NCBI GenBank assembly: GCA_963724015.1
Contig: CAVRTM010000004.1
Coordinates: forward strand, 868,001-932,000
From: CAVRTM01 sp963724015
GTDB lineage: Bacteria > Actinomycetota > Actinomycetes > Actinomycetales > Dermatophilaceae
DNA: 64,000 bases
Direction: 5' to 3'
The notes below the pieces were generated by a model, which worked only from the letters and a program-made list of their open reading frames with translations, ran no database searches and was not told where the DNA came from. Below, piece after piece: positions 1 through 8,370 of this stretch. How positions within the stretch are numbered: the first letter of the stretch is position 1; each line of letters begins with the position of its first letter. A program made the translations under genes and the position numbers.

Positions 1-1
1 C

Positions 2-1064
2 ATGGCCAGCGTGGCCGAGGCGATCGGCATGTCGCTGCCGGGCAGTGCCGCCCCGCCGGCGACCGACCGCCGTCGCGACGGCTTCGCGCGCAAGTCCGGC
101 GAGGCCGTGGTCGGGCTCCTGCGCCGCGGCATCACCGCCCGCGACATCATGACCAAGGAGGCGTTCGAGAACGCCATCGCCGTGGTCATGGCCTTCGGCG
201 GCTCGACCAACGCCGTGCTGCACCTGCTGGCGATCGCCGCGGAGGCCGAGGTCGACCTGACCCTGGACGACTTCAGCCGGATCGGCTCCCAGGTGCCGCA
301 CCTGGCCGACGTCAAGCCGTTCGGTGAGTACGTCATGACCGACATCGACCGGGTCGGCGGCGTGCCGGTGGTCATGCGTGCGCTGCTCGACGCCGGCCTC
401 ATGAACGGCGACTGCCTCACGGTGACCGGCTCGACGATGGCCGAGAACCTCGCCTCCATCAGCCCGCCGGACCTCGACGGCAAGGTGCTGCGCGCGATGA
501 AGGAGCCCATCCACCGCACCGGAGGCCTCACCATCCTCAAGGGCACGCTGGCGCCGGAGGGCGCGGTCGTGAAGTCGGCCGGCTTCGACAGCGAGGTCTT
601 CGAGGGCACCGCCCGGGTCTTCGACGGCGAGCGCGCCGCGATGGACGCGGTCGAGCAGGGCTCGCTGAAGGCGGGCGACGTGATGGTGATCCGCTACGAG
701 GGGCCCAAGGGCGGTCCGGGGATGCGCGAGATGCTGGCCGTCACCGGCGCGATCAAGGGCGCGGGGCTCGGCAAGGACGTGCTGCTGCTGACCGACGGCC
801 GGTTCTCCGGCGGCACGACCGGGCTGTGCATCGGCCACGTGGCACCGGAGGCCGTCGACGGCGGGCCCGATCGCGTTCGTGCAGGACGGCGACCGCATCC
901 GCGTCGACGTCGCCGGCGGCGTGCTCGACGTGGATGTCGACGCCGCCACGCTGGCCCGGCGCGCCGAGGGGTTCACCCCGCCCGCGCCGAAGTACCCCAC
1001 CGGCGTCCTGGCCAAGTACCGCAAGCTGGTCGGCAGCGCCGCCGGGGGCGCCGTCTGCGGCTGA
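2..1064 (+). CDS. ilvD: Dihydroxy-acid dehydratase, C-terminal part, frameshifted
   Basis: This is the 3' two-thirds of dihydroxy-acid dehydratase, which makes the 2-keto acid precursors of valine and isoleucine. The gene enters from the left edge, so the first Met is internal (family context SMASVAEA, then PGSAAPPATDRRRD). The Fe-S cysteine region is only partly in the window. Also visible are the AFGGSTNAVLHLLAIA segment and the late motifs PGMREML and LLTDGRFSGGT. Near 861-870 the frame changes: after VAPEAVDGGP one extra G/C must be skipped to reach IAFVQDGDRIRVDVAGG, ending AKYRKLVG and a stop at 1064. The downstream piece is typical IlvD sequence, so I read this as a one-base insertion error. 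It lies just upstream of ilvBNC. Confidence 0.93.
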
Positions 1065-1175
1065 CCGTCGGGGCATGGGGCAGGCGGTGACCGGGCCGGC
1101 GCGGCCCGGTCACCGTGGTCCCCGTCCCACAGCGCGGACATGCTGTCCGTATGGCGAGACGGGACGGGGAGCCGG

Positions 1176-1205
1176 TTGACACTGGGAACGCCGCTGGAGG
1201 ACGGT
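1176..1205 (+). promoter_or_regulatory. Putative promoter of the ilvB leader
   Basis: TTGACA at 1176-1181 is a perfect -35 hexamer. Eighteen bases later comes GACGGT (1200-1205), a weak -10. A start site 6-7 bases further would fall on the GTG of the leader peptide at 1212, so the leader mRNA may be leaderless. The -35 is seen directly; the -10 and start site are inference. Confidence 0.5.
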
Positions 1206-1211
1206 TACCTC

Positions 1212-1238
1212 GTGGCCCGAATCCTCGTACTTCCCTAG
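1212..1238 (+). CDS. ilvB leader peptide (attenuation)
   Basis: An eight-codon frame reads MARILVLP and stop, starting at GTG. Four of eight residues are Ile, Leu, Val, Leu, the end products of the pathway encoded downstream. A purine-rich GGAGG lies 11 bases upstream, or the GTG could be the 5' end of the transcript. It is followed by a hairpin (gactcc/ggagtc region, about 1240-1265) and then an intrinsic terminator at 1269-1304, the order expected for ribosome-mediated attenuation. Such leaders are known before actinobacterial ilvB genes; use here is inferred. Confidence 0.8.
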   Translation: MARILVLP

Positions 1239-1268
1239 CGCGCAGACTCCCGCGGAGTCCGTGCGCTG

Positions 1269-1304
1269 CCCCTCCTGTCCGACCTCCGGACCGAGGGGTT
1301 TTTT
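1269..1304 (+). terminator. Attenuator terminator upstream of ilvB
   Basis: The stem CCCCTC (1269-1274) pairs with GAGGGG (1293-1298), with an inner GTCCG/CGGAC helix, and is followed directly by six Ts (1299-1304). It lies between the leader peptide and ilvB. The preceding hairpin, whose left arm overlaps the end of the leader frame, is a candidate pause or antiterminator element. Confidence 0.85.
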
Positions 1305-1390
1305 CATCTCCGAGGTCCGCGACGCGGGCAACCAGGGCCCGATGAGGGCCCGACCACAGGCACGGAACGCACTCGAAAGTGGGAACGACA

Positions 1391-3241
1391 GTGACGGACG
1401 GCAAGGCCGCACGGCCAGCCTCGACGGCGGGGCGCCCCAGCCCCCAGCACCCTTCTCCGGCCGACCTCGCGACGGCGGTACGGCCCTCCGGCCCGGTCGA
1501 GGTCACCGGCGCGCAGAGCCTGGTCCGGTCCCTCGAGTGCGTCGGGGTCGACACGATCTTCGGCATCCCCGGCGGGGCGATCCTCCCGGCGTACGACCCG
1601 CTGATGGACTCCACCAAGGTCCGGCACATCCTCGTCCGCCACGAGCAGGGGGCCGGCCACGCGGCTGAGGGATACGCCTCCGCGACCGGCAAGGTCGGCG
1701 TCTGCATGGCCACGAGCGGCCCGGGTGCCACCAACCTGGTCACGCCGATCGCCAACGCCTACATGGACTCCGTGCCGATGGTGGCCATCACCGGCCAGGT
1801 CTCGTCGTCCTCGATCGGCACGGATGCCTTCCAGGAGGCCGACATCCGTGGCATCACGATGCCGATCACCAAGCACAACTACCTGGTGACCGACCCGGCG
1901 CAGATCCCCCGCGCGATCGCCGAGGCCTTCCACATCGCCTCGACGGGTCGTCCCGGCCCGGTCCTGGTCGACATCAGCAAGGACGCGCTGCAGGCCACGA
2001 CGACGTTCTCGTGGCCGCCGAAGATCGACCTGCCCGGCTACCGCCCGGTCGCCCGGCCGCACCACAAGCAGATCCGGGAGGCGGCCCGGCTGATCGGGCA
2101 GGCGCGTCGCCCCGTGCTGTACGTCGGTGGCGGCGTCATCCGCTCCGGCGCCAGCGACCAGCTGCGCCGCTTCGTGGAGCTGACCCAGATCCCCGTGGTG
2201 ACGACGCTGATGGCCCGTGGCGCCGTCCCGGACAGCCACCCGCTCAACCTGGGGATGCCCGGCATGCACGGCACCGTCTCGGCGGTCACGGCCCTGCAGA
2301 AGTCCGACCTCCTGATCACCCTCGGCGCGCGTTTCGACGACCGCGTCACCGGCCAGCTCTCGACGTTCGCGCCGGAGGCCAAGGTCATCCACGCCGACAT
2401 CGACCCGGCCGAGATCTCCAAGAACCGGGTGGCCGACGTGCCGATCGTCGGCGACTGCAAGGACGTGGTCACCGAGCTCATCGCGGCCGTGGGCGCCGAG
2501 CAGGAGGCCGGCCGTGGAGGGGACTACGCGGCCTGGCGCGCGCAGGTCCTGGACTGGAAGGCCACCTTCCCGCTGGGTTACGCCGCGTCCGAGGCGAACT
2601 CGGTGGCGCCGCAGCACGTGATCGAGCGACTGGGCGCCATCTCGGGGCCGGAGTCGATCTTCGTCGCCGGTGTCGGCCAGCACCAGATGTGGGCCGCGCA
2701 GTTCGTGCAGTACGAGCGCCCGAACAGCTGGATCAACTCCGGCGGCCTTGGCACCATGGGCTTCTCGGTCCCGGCGGCCATGGGCGCCAAGGTGGCCGAG
2801 CCCGGCCGCACGGTCTGGGCCATCGACGGTGACGGCTGCTTCCAGATGACCAACCAGGAGCTGGCGACCTGCGTCATCAACCACATCCCGATCAAGGTCG
2901 CGGTGATCAACAACTCCAGCCTCGGCATGGTGCGCCAGTGGCAGACGCTCTTCTACAACGAGCGCTACTCCAACACCGACCTGCACACCAGCGTCGAGCG
3001 CCGGGTGCCCGACTTCGTCAAGCTCGCCGACGCCTACGGCTGCGTCGGGCTGCGCTGCGAGTCGGCCGACGACATCGACGCCACCATCGCCAAGGCCATG
3101 GCGATCAACGACGTCCCGGTGGTGGTCGACTTCGTGGTGCACCGGGACGCGATGGTCTGGCCGATGGTGCCGGCCGGCGTCAGCAACGACAAGATCCAGA
3201 ACGCACGCGGCATGGCGCCGGTGTGGGACCGCGAGGAGTAG
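1391..3241 (+). CDS. ilvB: Acetolactate synthase large subunit
   Basis: Catalytic subunit of acetohydroxyacid synthase. It is ThDP- and FAD-dependent and condenses pyruvate with pyruvate or 2-ketobutyrate, the committed step to Val/Leu and Ile. The 616-residue protein shows the family landmarks: FGIPGGAILPAYD, the ThDP-activating Glu in VRHEQGAGHAAEGYA (about residue 85), and the C-terminal ThDP motif GDGCFQMTNQELAT with the NN pair about 28 residues later (about 478-506). I chose GTG at 1391 because it gives the usual start VTDGKAARPAS; an in-frame GTG at 1379 is possible. The start lies about 85 bases after the attenuator. ilvN follows after five bases. Confidence 0.97.
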   Translation: MTDGKAARPASTAGRPSPQHPSPADLATAVRPSGPVEVTGAQSLVRSLECVGVDTIFGIPGGAILPAYDPLMDSTKVRHILVRHEQGAGHAAEGYASATGKVGVCMATSGPGATNLVTPIANAYMDSVPMVAITGQVSSSSIGTDAFQEADIRGITMPITKHNYLVTDPAQIPRAIAEAFHIASTGRPGPVLVDISKDALQATTTFSWPPKIDLPGYRPVARPHHKQIREAARLIGQARRPVLYVGGGVIRSGASDQLRRFVELTQIPVVTTLMARGAVPDSHPLNLGMPGMHGTVSAVTALQKSDLLITLGARFDDRVTGQLSTFAPEAKVIHADIDPAEISKNRVADVPIVGDCKDVVTELIAAVGAEQEAGRGGDYAAWRAQVLDWKATFPLGYAASEANSVAPQHVIERLGAISGPESIFVAGVGQHQMWAAQFVQYERPNSWINSGGLGTMGFSVPAAMGAKVAEPGRTVWAIDGDGCFQMTNQELATCVINHIPIKVAVINNSSLGMVRQWQTLFYNERYSNTDLHTSVERRVPDFVKLADAYGCVGLRCESADDIDATIAKAMAINDVPVVVDFVVHRDAMVWPMVPAGVSNDKIQNARGMAPVWDREE

Positions 3242-3246
3242 GCAGC

Positions 3247-3759
3247 ATGAGCAAGCACACCCTGTCCGTGCTCGTCGAGAACAAGCCCGGTGTCCTCGCC
3301 CGGATCGCAGGCCTGTTCTCCCGCCGCGGCTTCAACATCGACTCCCTCGCGGTCGGCCCGACCGAGCACCCGGAGGTCTCGCGGATGACCGTCGTGGTCG
3401 ACGTCGAGGAGCTGCCGCTGGAGCAGGTCACCAAGCAGCTCAACAAGCTGGTCGAGGTGATCAAGGTCGTCGAGCTCGAGCGCGGCGCCTCGGTGCAGCG
3501 CGAGATCCTGCTGGTCAAGGTCCGCGCCGACCTCGCCACCCGCTCGCACATCCTGGAGACCGTGCAGCTGTTCCGCGCCAAGGTCGTCGACGTCTCGCAG
3601 GACGCCGTCGTCATCGAGGCGACCGGCAACGGCGACAAGCTCGAGGCGCTGCTGAAGGTGCTGGAGCCCTTCGGCGTCAAGGAGCTCGTGCACTCGGGCA
3701 TGGTCGCCGTCGGTCGCGGTGCCCGCTCGATCACCGACCGGGCGCTGCGGTCGGCCTGA
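3247..3759 (+). CDS. ilvN: Acetolactate synthase small (regulatory) subunit
   Basis: Regulatory subunit that binds valine and stimulates the IlvB catalytic subunit. At 170 residues it has the full-length form: an N-terminal ACT domain (HTLSVLVENKPGVLARIAGLFSRRG, residues about 3-78) and a C-terminal ALS_ss domain from about residue 85 (EILLVKVRADLATRSHI). The ATG comes five bases after the ilvB stop, so the two are likely translationally coupled. Confidence 0.97.
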   Translation: MSKHTLSVLVENKPGVLARIAGLFSRRGFNIDSLAVGPTEHPEVSRMTVVVDVEELPLEQVTKQLNKLVEVIKVVELERGASVQREILLVKVRADLATRSHILETVQLFRAKVVDVSQDAVVIEATGNGDKLEALLKVLEPFGVKELVHSGMVAVGRGARSITDRALRSA

Positions 3760-3845
3760 CCGCGGGCCTTCCGGGCCGGTCGACGCCGGCCCCCACCATC
3801 CACCCTGTACGACACCGAGCAACACGTAACGAAGGAGTGCCCGCC

Positions 3846-4874
3846 GTGGCCGAGATGTACTACGACGACGATGCCGACCTGTCCGTGATCCAGGGGCGCA
3901 AGGTCGCCGTCATCGGATACGGGAGCCAGGGACACGCCCACGCGCTCAACCTGCGCGACTCGGGCGTCGACGTGCGCGTCGGCCTGGCCGAGGGCAGCCG
4001 TTCGCGGGCCAAGGCCGAGGCCGAGGGCCTGCGGGTCCTCTCCGTCGCCGAGGCGGTCCAGGAGGCCGACCTCATCGTCATCCTCACCCCCGACCAGGTG
4101 CAGCGCACCGTCTACGCCGAGTCGATCGCCCCCCACCTCCGGGACGGCGCGGCGCTCTTCTTCGGCCACGGCTTCAACATCCGCTTCGGCTACATCACGC
4201 CGCCCGAGGGCGTGGACGTCGCCATGGTCGCGCCCAAGGGCCCGGGCCACCTCGTGCGCCGCGAGTACGTCGACGGGCGCGGCGTCCCGGTGCTGCTGGC
4301 GGTGGAGAAGGACGAGACCGGCAAGGCCTGGGACCTCGCCAAGTCCTACGCCCGCGCCATCGGGGGCCTGCGGGCCGGCGGCATCCGCACCACCTTCACC
4401 GAGGAGACCGAGACCGACCTGTTCGGTGAGCAGGCGGTCCTCTGCGGCGGTGCCTCCCAGCTGGTGATGTACGGCTTCGAGGTCCTGACCGAGGCCGGCT
4501 ACCAGCCCGAGGTCGCCTACTTCGAGTGCCTGCACGAGCTCAAGCTGATCGTCGACCTGATGATCGAGGGCGGCATCGCCAAGCAGCGCTGGTCGATCTC
4601 CGACACCGCCGAGTACGGCGACTACGTGTCGGGCCCGCGGGTCATCGACCCGCACGTGAAGCAGAACATGCAGGCCGTCCTGAAGGACATCCAGGACGGC
4701 ACCTTCGCCCAGCGCTTCATCGACGACCAGGACGCCGGCGCGCCGGAGTTCACGGCGCTGCGCGAGAAGGGCGCCCAGCACCCCATCGAGGCCACCGGGC
4801 GCGAGCTGCGCGGGCTGATGAGCTGGATCAAGGCCGACGACAGCGACTACGTCGAGGGCAACGCCGGCCGCTGA
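3846..4874 (+). CDS. ilvC: Ketol-acid reductoisomerase
   Basis: NADPH-dependent, Mg-dependent class I enzyme that isomerises and reduces acetolactate or acetohydroxybutyrate. The 342-residue length is typical of the short class I form. The dinucleotide motif VIGYGSQGHAHALNLRDSG lies at about residues 22-40, followed by APKGPGH and the metal-binding acidic helices (ETETDLFGEQAVLCGG, YFECLHELKLIVDL). GTG at 3846 was chosen because GAAGGAG lies about eight bases upstream; an in-frame GTG at 3837 overlaps that ribosome site. The 86-base gap after ilvN contains a GGGCCGG/CCGGCCC hairpin (about 3773-3794), so ilvC may be partly uncoupled from ilvBN. Confidence 0.96.
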   Translation: MAEMYYDDDADLSVIQGRKVAVIGYGSQGHAHALNLRDSGVDVRVGLAEGSRSRAKAEAEGLRVLSVAEAVQEADLIVILTPDQVQRTVYAESIAPHLRDGAALFFGHGFNIRFGYITPPEGVDVAMVAPKGPGHLVRREYVDGRGVPVLLAVEKDETGKAWDLAKSYARAIGGLRAGGIRTTFTEETETDLFGEQAVLCGGASQLVMYGFEVLTEAGYQPEVAYFECLHELKLIVDLMIEGGIAKQRWSISDTAEYGDYVSGPRVIDPHVKQNMQAVLKDIQDGTFAQRFIDDQDAGAPEFTALREKGAQHPIEATGRELRGLMSWIKADDSDYVEGNAGR

Positions 4875-4894
4875 CCGCGACGACCGATGCCCGA

Positions 4895-4924
4895 GCCGCC
4901 CCGGTGCCACCGCACCGGGGCGGC
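4895..4924 (+). terminator. Hairpin terminator after ilvC
   Basis: A perfect 13-bp stem (GCCGCCCCGGTGC at 4895-4907 with GCACCGGGGCGGC at 4912-4924) with a four-base loop lies 20 bases after the ilvC stop. There is no T-tract, the form often seen in actinobacteria. Confidence 0.6.
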
Positions 4925-5096
4925 CGCGTGCGAGGACCGATAACCGGTCCACATCGCGGTCCGCCGTGTAATGCTCGAGGCATCGTTCCTAGACTCGCGA
5001 GCGGGCACAGCGCGGTGCCGAGCAGCACGCAGGCTGCACCGGCCCGGCCGCCCCGCGGACGGGTCCCCTCCTCCTCGAGCCGTGAAGGACAGGTCA

Positions 5097-6689
5097 GTGA
5101 CCAAGCCCGTTGTCTTGATTGCCGAAGAACTCTCGCCCGCCACCCTCGACGCCCTCGGGCCGGACTTCGAGGTCCGGCACTGTGACGGCGCCAACCGCGA
5201 CGAGCTGCTCCCGGCCCTCGCCGACGTCGACGCCGTCCTCGTCCGCTCGGCCACGCAGATCGACGAGGAGGCCCTCGCGGCGGCCTCGCGGCTGAAGGTC
5301 GTGGCCCGCGCCGGTGTCGGCCTCGACAACGTCGACGTCAAGGCGGCCACCGTCGCCGGCGTCATGGTGGTCAACGCCCCCACCTCCAACATCACCTCCG
5401 CGGCCGAGCTCGCCGTCGGGCTGCTGCTGGCGACGGCGCGCAACATCGCGCCGGCCAACCAGGCGCTCAAGGGCGGGGCCTGGAAGCGCAGCAAGTACTC
5501 CGGGGTGGAGCTGCTCGACAAGACCGTCGGGATCGTCGGGCTGGGCCGGATCGGCGTGCTCGTCGCGGAGCGGCTCGCGGCGTTCGGCATGAAGGTCGTG
5601 GCCTACGACCCCTACGTGAGCGCGGCGCGCGCCGGCCAGCTCGGCGTGCAGCTGCTGTCGCTGGAGGAGCTGCTGGGACAGAGCGACTTCATCACCGTCC
5701 ACCTGCCCAAGACCGCCGAGACCGTGGGCCTGATCGGCGAGGAGGCGCTGAAGCTGGTCAAGCCCTCGGTGCGGATCATCAACGCCGCGCGCGGCGGGAT
5801 CGTCGACGAGCAGGCGCTGGCCGACGCCCTCCGCGAGGGCCGGGTGGCCGGCGCCGGCATCGACGTCTACGCCAAGGAGCCGTGCACCGACTCGCCGCTG
5901 TTCGCGTTCGAGTCTGTCGTGGTCACCCCCCACCTCGGCGCCTCCACGGACGAGGCGCAGGAGAAGGCCGGGGTCGCCGTCGCGCGGTCGGTGCGCCTGG
6001 CGCTCGGCGGCGAGCTCGTCCCCGACGCGGTCAACGTCTCCGGCGGTGTCATCGCCGAGGAGGTGCGCCCCGGCATCTCGCTCGTGGAGAAGCTCGGCCG
6101 CATCTTCACCGCCCTCGCCGGCGCGGTGCCGGCGCAGATCGACATCGACGTCCGGGGCGAGATCACCCAGCACGACGTCAGCGTCTGGCGGCTCGCCGCC
6201 CTCAAGGGCCTGTTCCAGGACGTCGTCGAGGAGTCGGTGTCCTACGTCAACGCCCCGCTCATCGCCCAGGAGCGGGGCTGCGAGGTGCGCCTGCTCACCG
6301 AGCCGGTCAGCCCGGACTTCCGCAACGTCACCACGCTGCGCGGCACGCTGGCCGACGGGTCCGTGGTCAGCGTCGCGGGCACCCTCACCGGGCCGCGCCT
6401 GGTCGAGAAGGTCGTCGCGGTCAACGGCTTCGACCTCGAGGTGCCGATCTCGGAGCACATGGCGTTCTTCCGCTACGTGGAGCGGCCCGGCATCATCGGC
6501 ATCGTCGGGCGGGTGCTCGGCGACGCGGACGTCAACATCGCCGGCATGCAGGTCGAGCGCGACCGCCAGGGCGGCGAGGCGCTGTCCGTGCTGACCGTCG
6601 ACACCGCCATCCCGGCGGGTGTCCTGGCCGACATCGCCACGGCCATCGACGCCAGCGACGCCAAGGTGGTCGACCTCGACGGCCGCTGA
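5097..6689 (+). CDS. serA: D-3-phosphoglycerate dehydrogenase
   Basis: First enzyme of serine biosynthesis, oxidising 3-phosphoglycerate with NAD. It is the long type (530 residues): substrate and nucleotide domain (ARAGVGLDNVD; Rossmann motif VGLGRIGVLVAERL; catalytic-loop HLGAS after VVVTP), an intervening allosteric-substrate-binding domain (about 320-450), and a C-terminal ACT domain that binds serine (from about 455, YVERPGIIGIVGRVLGDADVNIAGMQ). GTG at 5097 is preceded by AAGGAC and gives the usual start VTKPVVLIAEE. A TAGACT -10 lies at 4990-4995. It stands between terminators, so it is probably its own unit. Confidence 0.96.
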   Translation: MTKPVVLIAEELSPATLDALGPDFEVRHCDGANRDELLPALADVDAVLVRSATQIDEEALAAASRLKVVARAGVGLDNVDVKAATVAGVMVVNAPTSNITSAAELAVGLLLATARNIAPANQALKGGAWKRSKYSGVELLDKTVGIVGLGRIGVLVAERLAAFGMKVVAYDPYVSAARAGQLGVQLLSLEELLGQSDFITVHLPKTAETVGLIGEEALKLVKPSVRIINAARGGIVDEQALADALREGRVAGAGIDVYAKEPCTDSPLFAFESVVVTPHLGASTDEAQEKAGVAVARSVRLALGGELVPDAVNVSGGVIAEEVRPGISLVEKLGRIFTALAGAVPAQIDIDVRGEITQHDVSVWRLAALKGLFQDVVEESVSYVNAPLIAQERGCEVRLLTEPVSPDFRNVTTLRGTLADGSVVSVAGTLTGPRLVEKVVAVNGFDLEVPISEHMAFFRYVERPGIIGIVGRVLGDADVNIAGMQVERDRQGGEALSVLTVDTAIPAGVLADIATAIDASDAKVVDLDGR

Positions 6690-6713
6690 GCCGCCGTACG
6701 GCACGCAGCAGCA

Positions 6714-6745
6714 GAAGGGCTCCGGCGACCTCGCCGGGGCCCTTC
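6714..6745 (+). terminator. Hairpin terminator after serA
   Basis: GAAGGGC-T-CCGGCG pairs with CGCCGG-G-GCCCTTC around an ACCT loop, 14 bp including one T-G pair, 24 bases after the serA stop. No T-tract follows. Confidence 0.6.
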
Positions 6746-6854
6746 GGCGTGCCCCCGCCGTGGGCCGCGCCGTCGGTCCGGCGCGGGCCGCCTTCCGTCT
6801 CGCACAGCGAGATCCCGGTGTCACATAGTTGGACGTCCCACTACCGTTGACAGC

Positions 6855-7022
6855 ATGACGCAGCAGGTGATGCTCCTTCTTCCCTGCCGCGGCGAGCTCC
6901 GGTCCATCAGCGCCCTCGCCGCGGAGACCCCGCGCGATGCTGATGAGGTGGCCGCCACGCCTGGCCACCGTCGGACCCCCCGAACCCGTGATCTGCCAGC
7001 CCTCGTGGCACGAAGGACGTGA
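6855..7022 (+). CDS. Small ORF, possible leucine leader peptide upstream of leuB
   Basis: A 55-codon frame starts MTQQVMLLLPCRGELRS. Codons 7-9 are CTC CTT CTT, three successive leucines, unusual in this genome where CTG dominates, and the first enzyme downstream is leuB. TACCGT (6842-6847) lies seven bases before the ATG, so the message may be leaderless. It ends five bases before the next small frame at 7028. I do not recognise a protein family. It could be a leucine-sensing leader or a small protein; the distance to leuB and the hairpin at 7130 are compatible with either. Confidence 0.35.
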   Translation: MTQQVMLLLPCRGELRSISALAAETPRDADEVAATPGHRRTPRTRDLPALVARRT

Positions 7023-7027
7023 GCACT

Positions 7028-7108
7028 ATGAGTGAAGAGCAGGAAGCAGCCCGCCGGGCCCTGCAGGAGTCGATGGACCTGCGCGAGCAGGGTCACACCG
7101 ACGAGTAG
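7028..7108 (+). CDS. Hypothetical 26-residue acidic peptide
   Basis: A short frame reads MSEEQEAARRALQESMDLREQ and ends GHTDE, a charged, predicted-helical peptide. GAAGGACGTGAG precedes the ATG and could act as a ribosome site. It is followed within 22 bases by a strong hairpin, which suggests a short transcription unit of its own. I do not recognise it. Its balanced charged composition differs from the Arg/Pro/Ala-rich noise frames of this sequence, which favours it being real. Confidence 0.45.
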   Translation: MSEEQEAARRALQESMDLREQGHTDE

Positions 7109-7129
7109 CACAGCACGACCGCACACGAG

Positions 7130-7161
7130 CGAGCGACGCCGGAGCACTCCGGCGTCGCTCG
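7130..7161 (+). terminator. Hairpin terminator before leuB
   Basis: CGAGCGACGCCGGAG (7130-7144) and CTCCGGCGTCGCTCG (7147-7161) are perfect complements and are followed by TTCTGT. The innermost pairs must open because only two bases separate the arms. It ends the small-ORF transcript and lies just upstream of the leuB promoter. Confidence 0.7.
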
Positions 7162-7176
7162 TTCTGTGAGACGGAC

Positions 7177-7205
7177 GTTCCATCCTTCGGGACGGTCTCT
7201 AGGGT
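7177..7205 (+). promoter_or_regulatory. leuB promoter, leaderless type
   Basis: TAGGGT (7200-7205) fits TANNNT and ends six bases before the leuB ATG at 7212. A GTTCCA/TTCCAT element lies 16-17 bases upstream. Transcription would begin at or next to the start codon. Confidence 0.5.
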
Positions 7206-7211
7206 GGGTCC

Positions 7212-8279
7212 ATGGTTGAGGAGCACGCGACGCAGTCGCTGGACATCGCGGTGATCGGTGGGGACGGCATCGGGCCGGAGGTGGTCGCCGAGGGGCTGAA
7301 GGTCCTGTCCGCGGTCACCGCCGAGGGGGGACCCAAGGTCACCACGACCGACTACGACCTCGGAGCGCGCCGGTGGCACGCCACCGGCGAGACCCTGCCG
7401 GACTCGGTCCTGGAGGAGATCCGCGGTCACGACGCGATCCTGCTCGGCGCCGTGGGCGACCCTGGCGTGCCCAGCGGTGTCCTGGAGCGGGGCCTCCTGC
7501 TGCGCCTGCGCTTCACCCTCGACCACTTCGTCAACCTGCGCCCGGCGCGCCTCTACCCGGGTGTGGCCAGCCCCCTGGACGTCGAGCGGGTCGCGCCCGG
7601 CGGCATCGACTTCGTCGTCGTGCGCGAGGGCACCGAGGGCCCCTACACGGGCAACGGCGGGGCGCTGCGGGTCGGGACCCCGGCCGAGGTGGCGACCGAG
7701 GTCAGCGTCAACACCCGCTACGGCGTGGAGCGCGTCGTGCGCGACGCCTTCGCCCGCGCCCGGGCCCGGGAGCGGCGGCACCTCACGCTGGTCCACAAGC
7801 ACAACGTGCTGTCGTACGCCGGGCACCTGTGGCGCAGGACCGTGGACGAGGTGGGCAGCGAGTTCCCCGACGTCAGCACGGACTACCTGCACGTCGACGC
7901 GGCGACGATCTTCCTGACGACCGACCCCGGTCGCTTCGACGTCATCGTGACCGACAACCTCTTCGGTGACATCCTCACCGACATCGCGGCGGCGGTCGCC
8001 GGTGGCATCGGTCTGGCCGCCAGCGGCAACATCAACCCCGACCGGTCGGTCCCCAGCATGTTCGAGCCGGTGCACGGCTCGGCTCCCGACATCGCCGGCC
8101 AGGGCAAGGCCGACCCGACCGCGACGATCCTGTCGGTGGCGATGATGCTCCAGCACCTGGGGCGCCCGGACGAGGCTGCTCGCGTCGAGGCGGCGGTGGC
8201 GGCGGACCTCGCCACGCGCGGCGACGTCGTCCGCTCCACCGTCGAGATCGGCGACGCGATCGCCGCCCGGGTCGGCTGA
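7212..8279 (+). CDS. leuB: 3-isopropylmalate dehydrogenase
   Basis: NAD-dependent oxidative decarboxylation of 3-isopropylmalate in leucine synthesis. The protein has 355 residues. Landmarks are VIGGDGIGPEVVAEGLKVL near the N terminus, the RLRFTLDHFVNLRPARLYPG substrate loop, VVREGTEGPYTGNGG, and the nucleotide region MFEPVHGSAPDIAGQGKADP. No ribosome site is visible before the ATG; the -10 box immediately upstream suggests a leaderless mRNA. ilvE follows in the same direction after 91 bases with its own -10 (TAACCT 8331-8336). Confidence 0.96.
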   Translation: MVEEHATQSLDIAVIGGDGIGPEVVAEGLKVLSAVTAEGGPKVTTTDYDLGARRWHATGETLPDSVLEEIRGHDAILLGAVGDPGVPSGVLERGLLLRLRFTLDHFVNLRPARLYPGVASPLDVERVAPGGIDFVVVREGTEGPYTGNGGALRVGTPAEVATEVSVNTRYGVERVVRDAFARARARERRHLTLVHKHNVLSYAGHLWRRTVDEVGSEFPDVSTDYLHVDAATIFLTTDPGRFDVIVTDNLFGDILTDIAAAVAGGIGLAASGNINPDRSVPSMFEPVHGSAPDIAGQGKADPTATILSVAMMLQHLGRPDEAARVEAAVAADLATRGDVVRSTVEIGDAIAARVG

Positions 8280-8370
8280 GGCGGGCTCCCGTTCACCGGG
8301 GCACGGCCGGCTGTGGGCCGGCCTCCCGGGTAACCTGCTTGCGAAATCCCCGCCTGGTCAAGGAGGACCC

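Noticed and set aside
1304..3142. Long minus-strand frame opposite ilvB
   Set aside because: Its product is a His/Arg/Gly/Val-rich low-complexity string with no motif; it is the high-GC antisense shadow of ilvB, whose plus-strand product is a complete acetolactate synthase.
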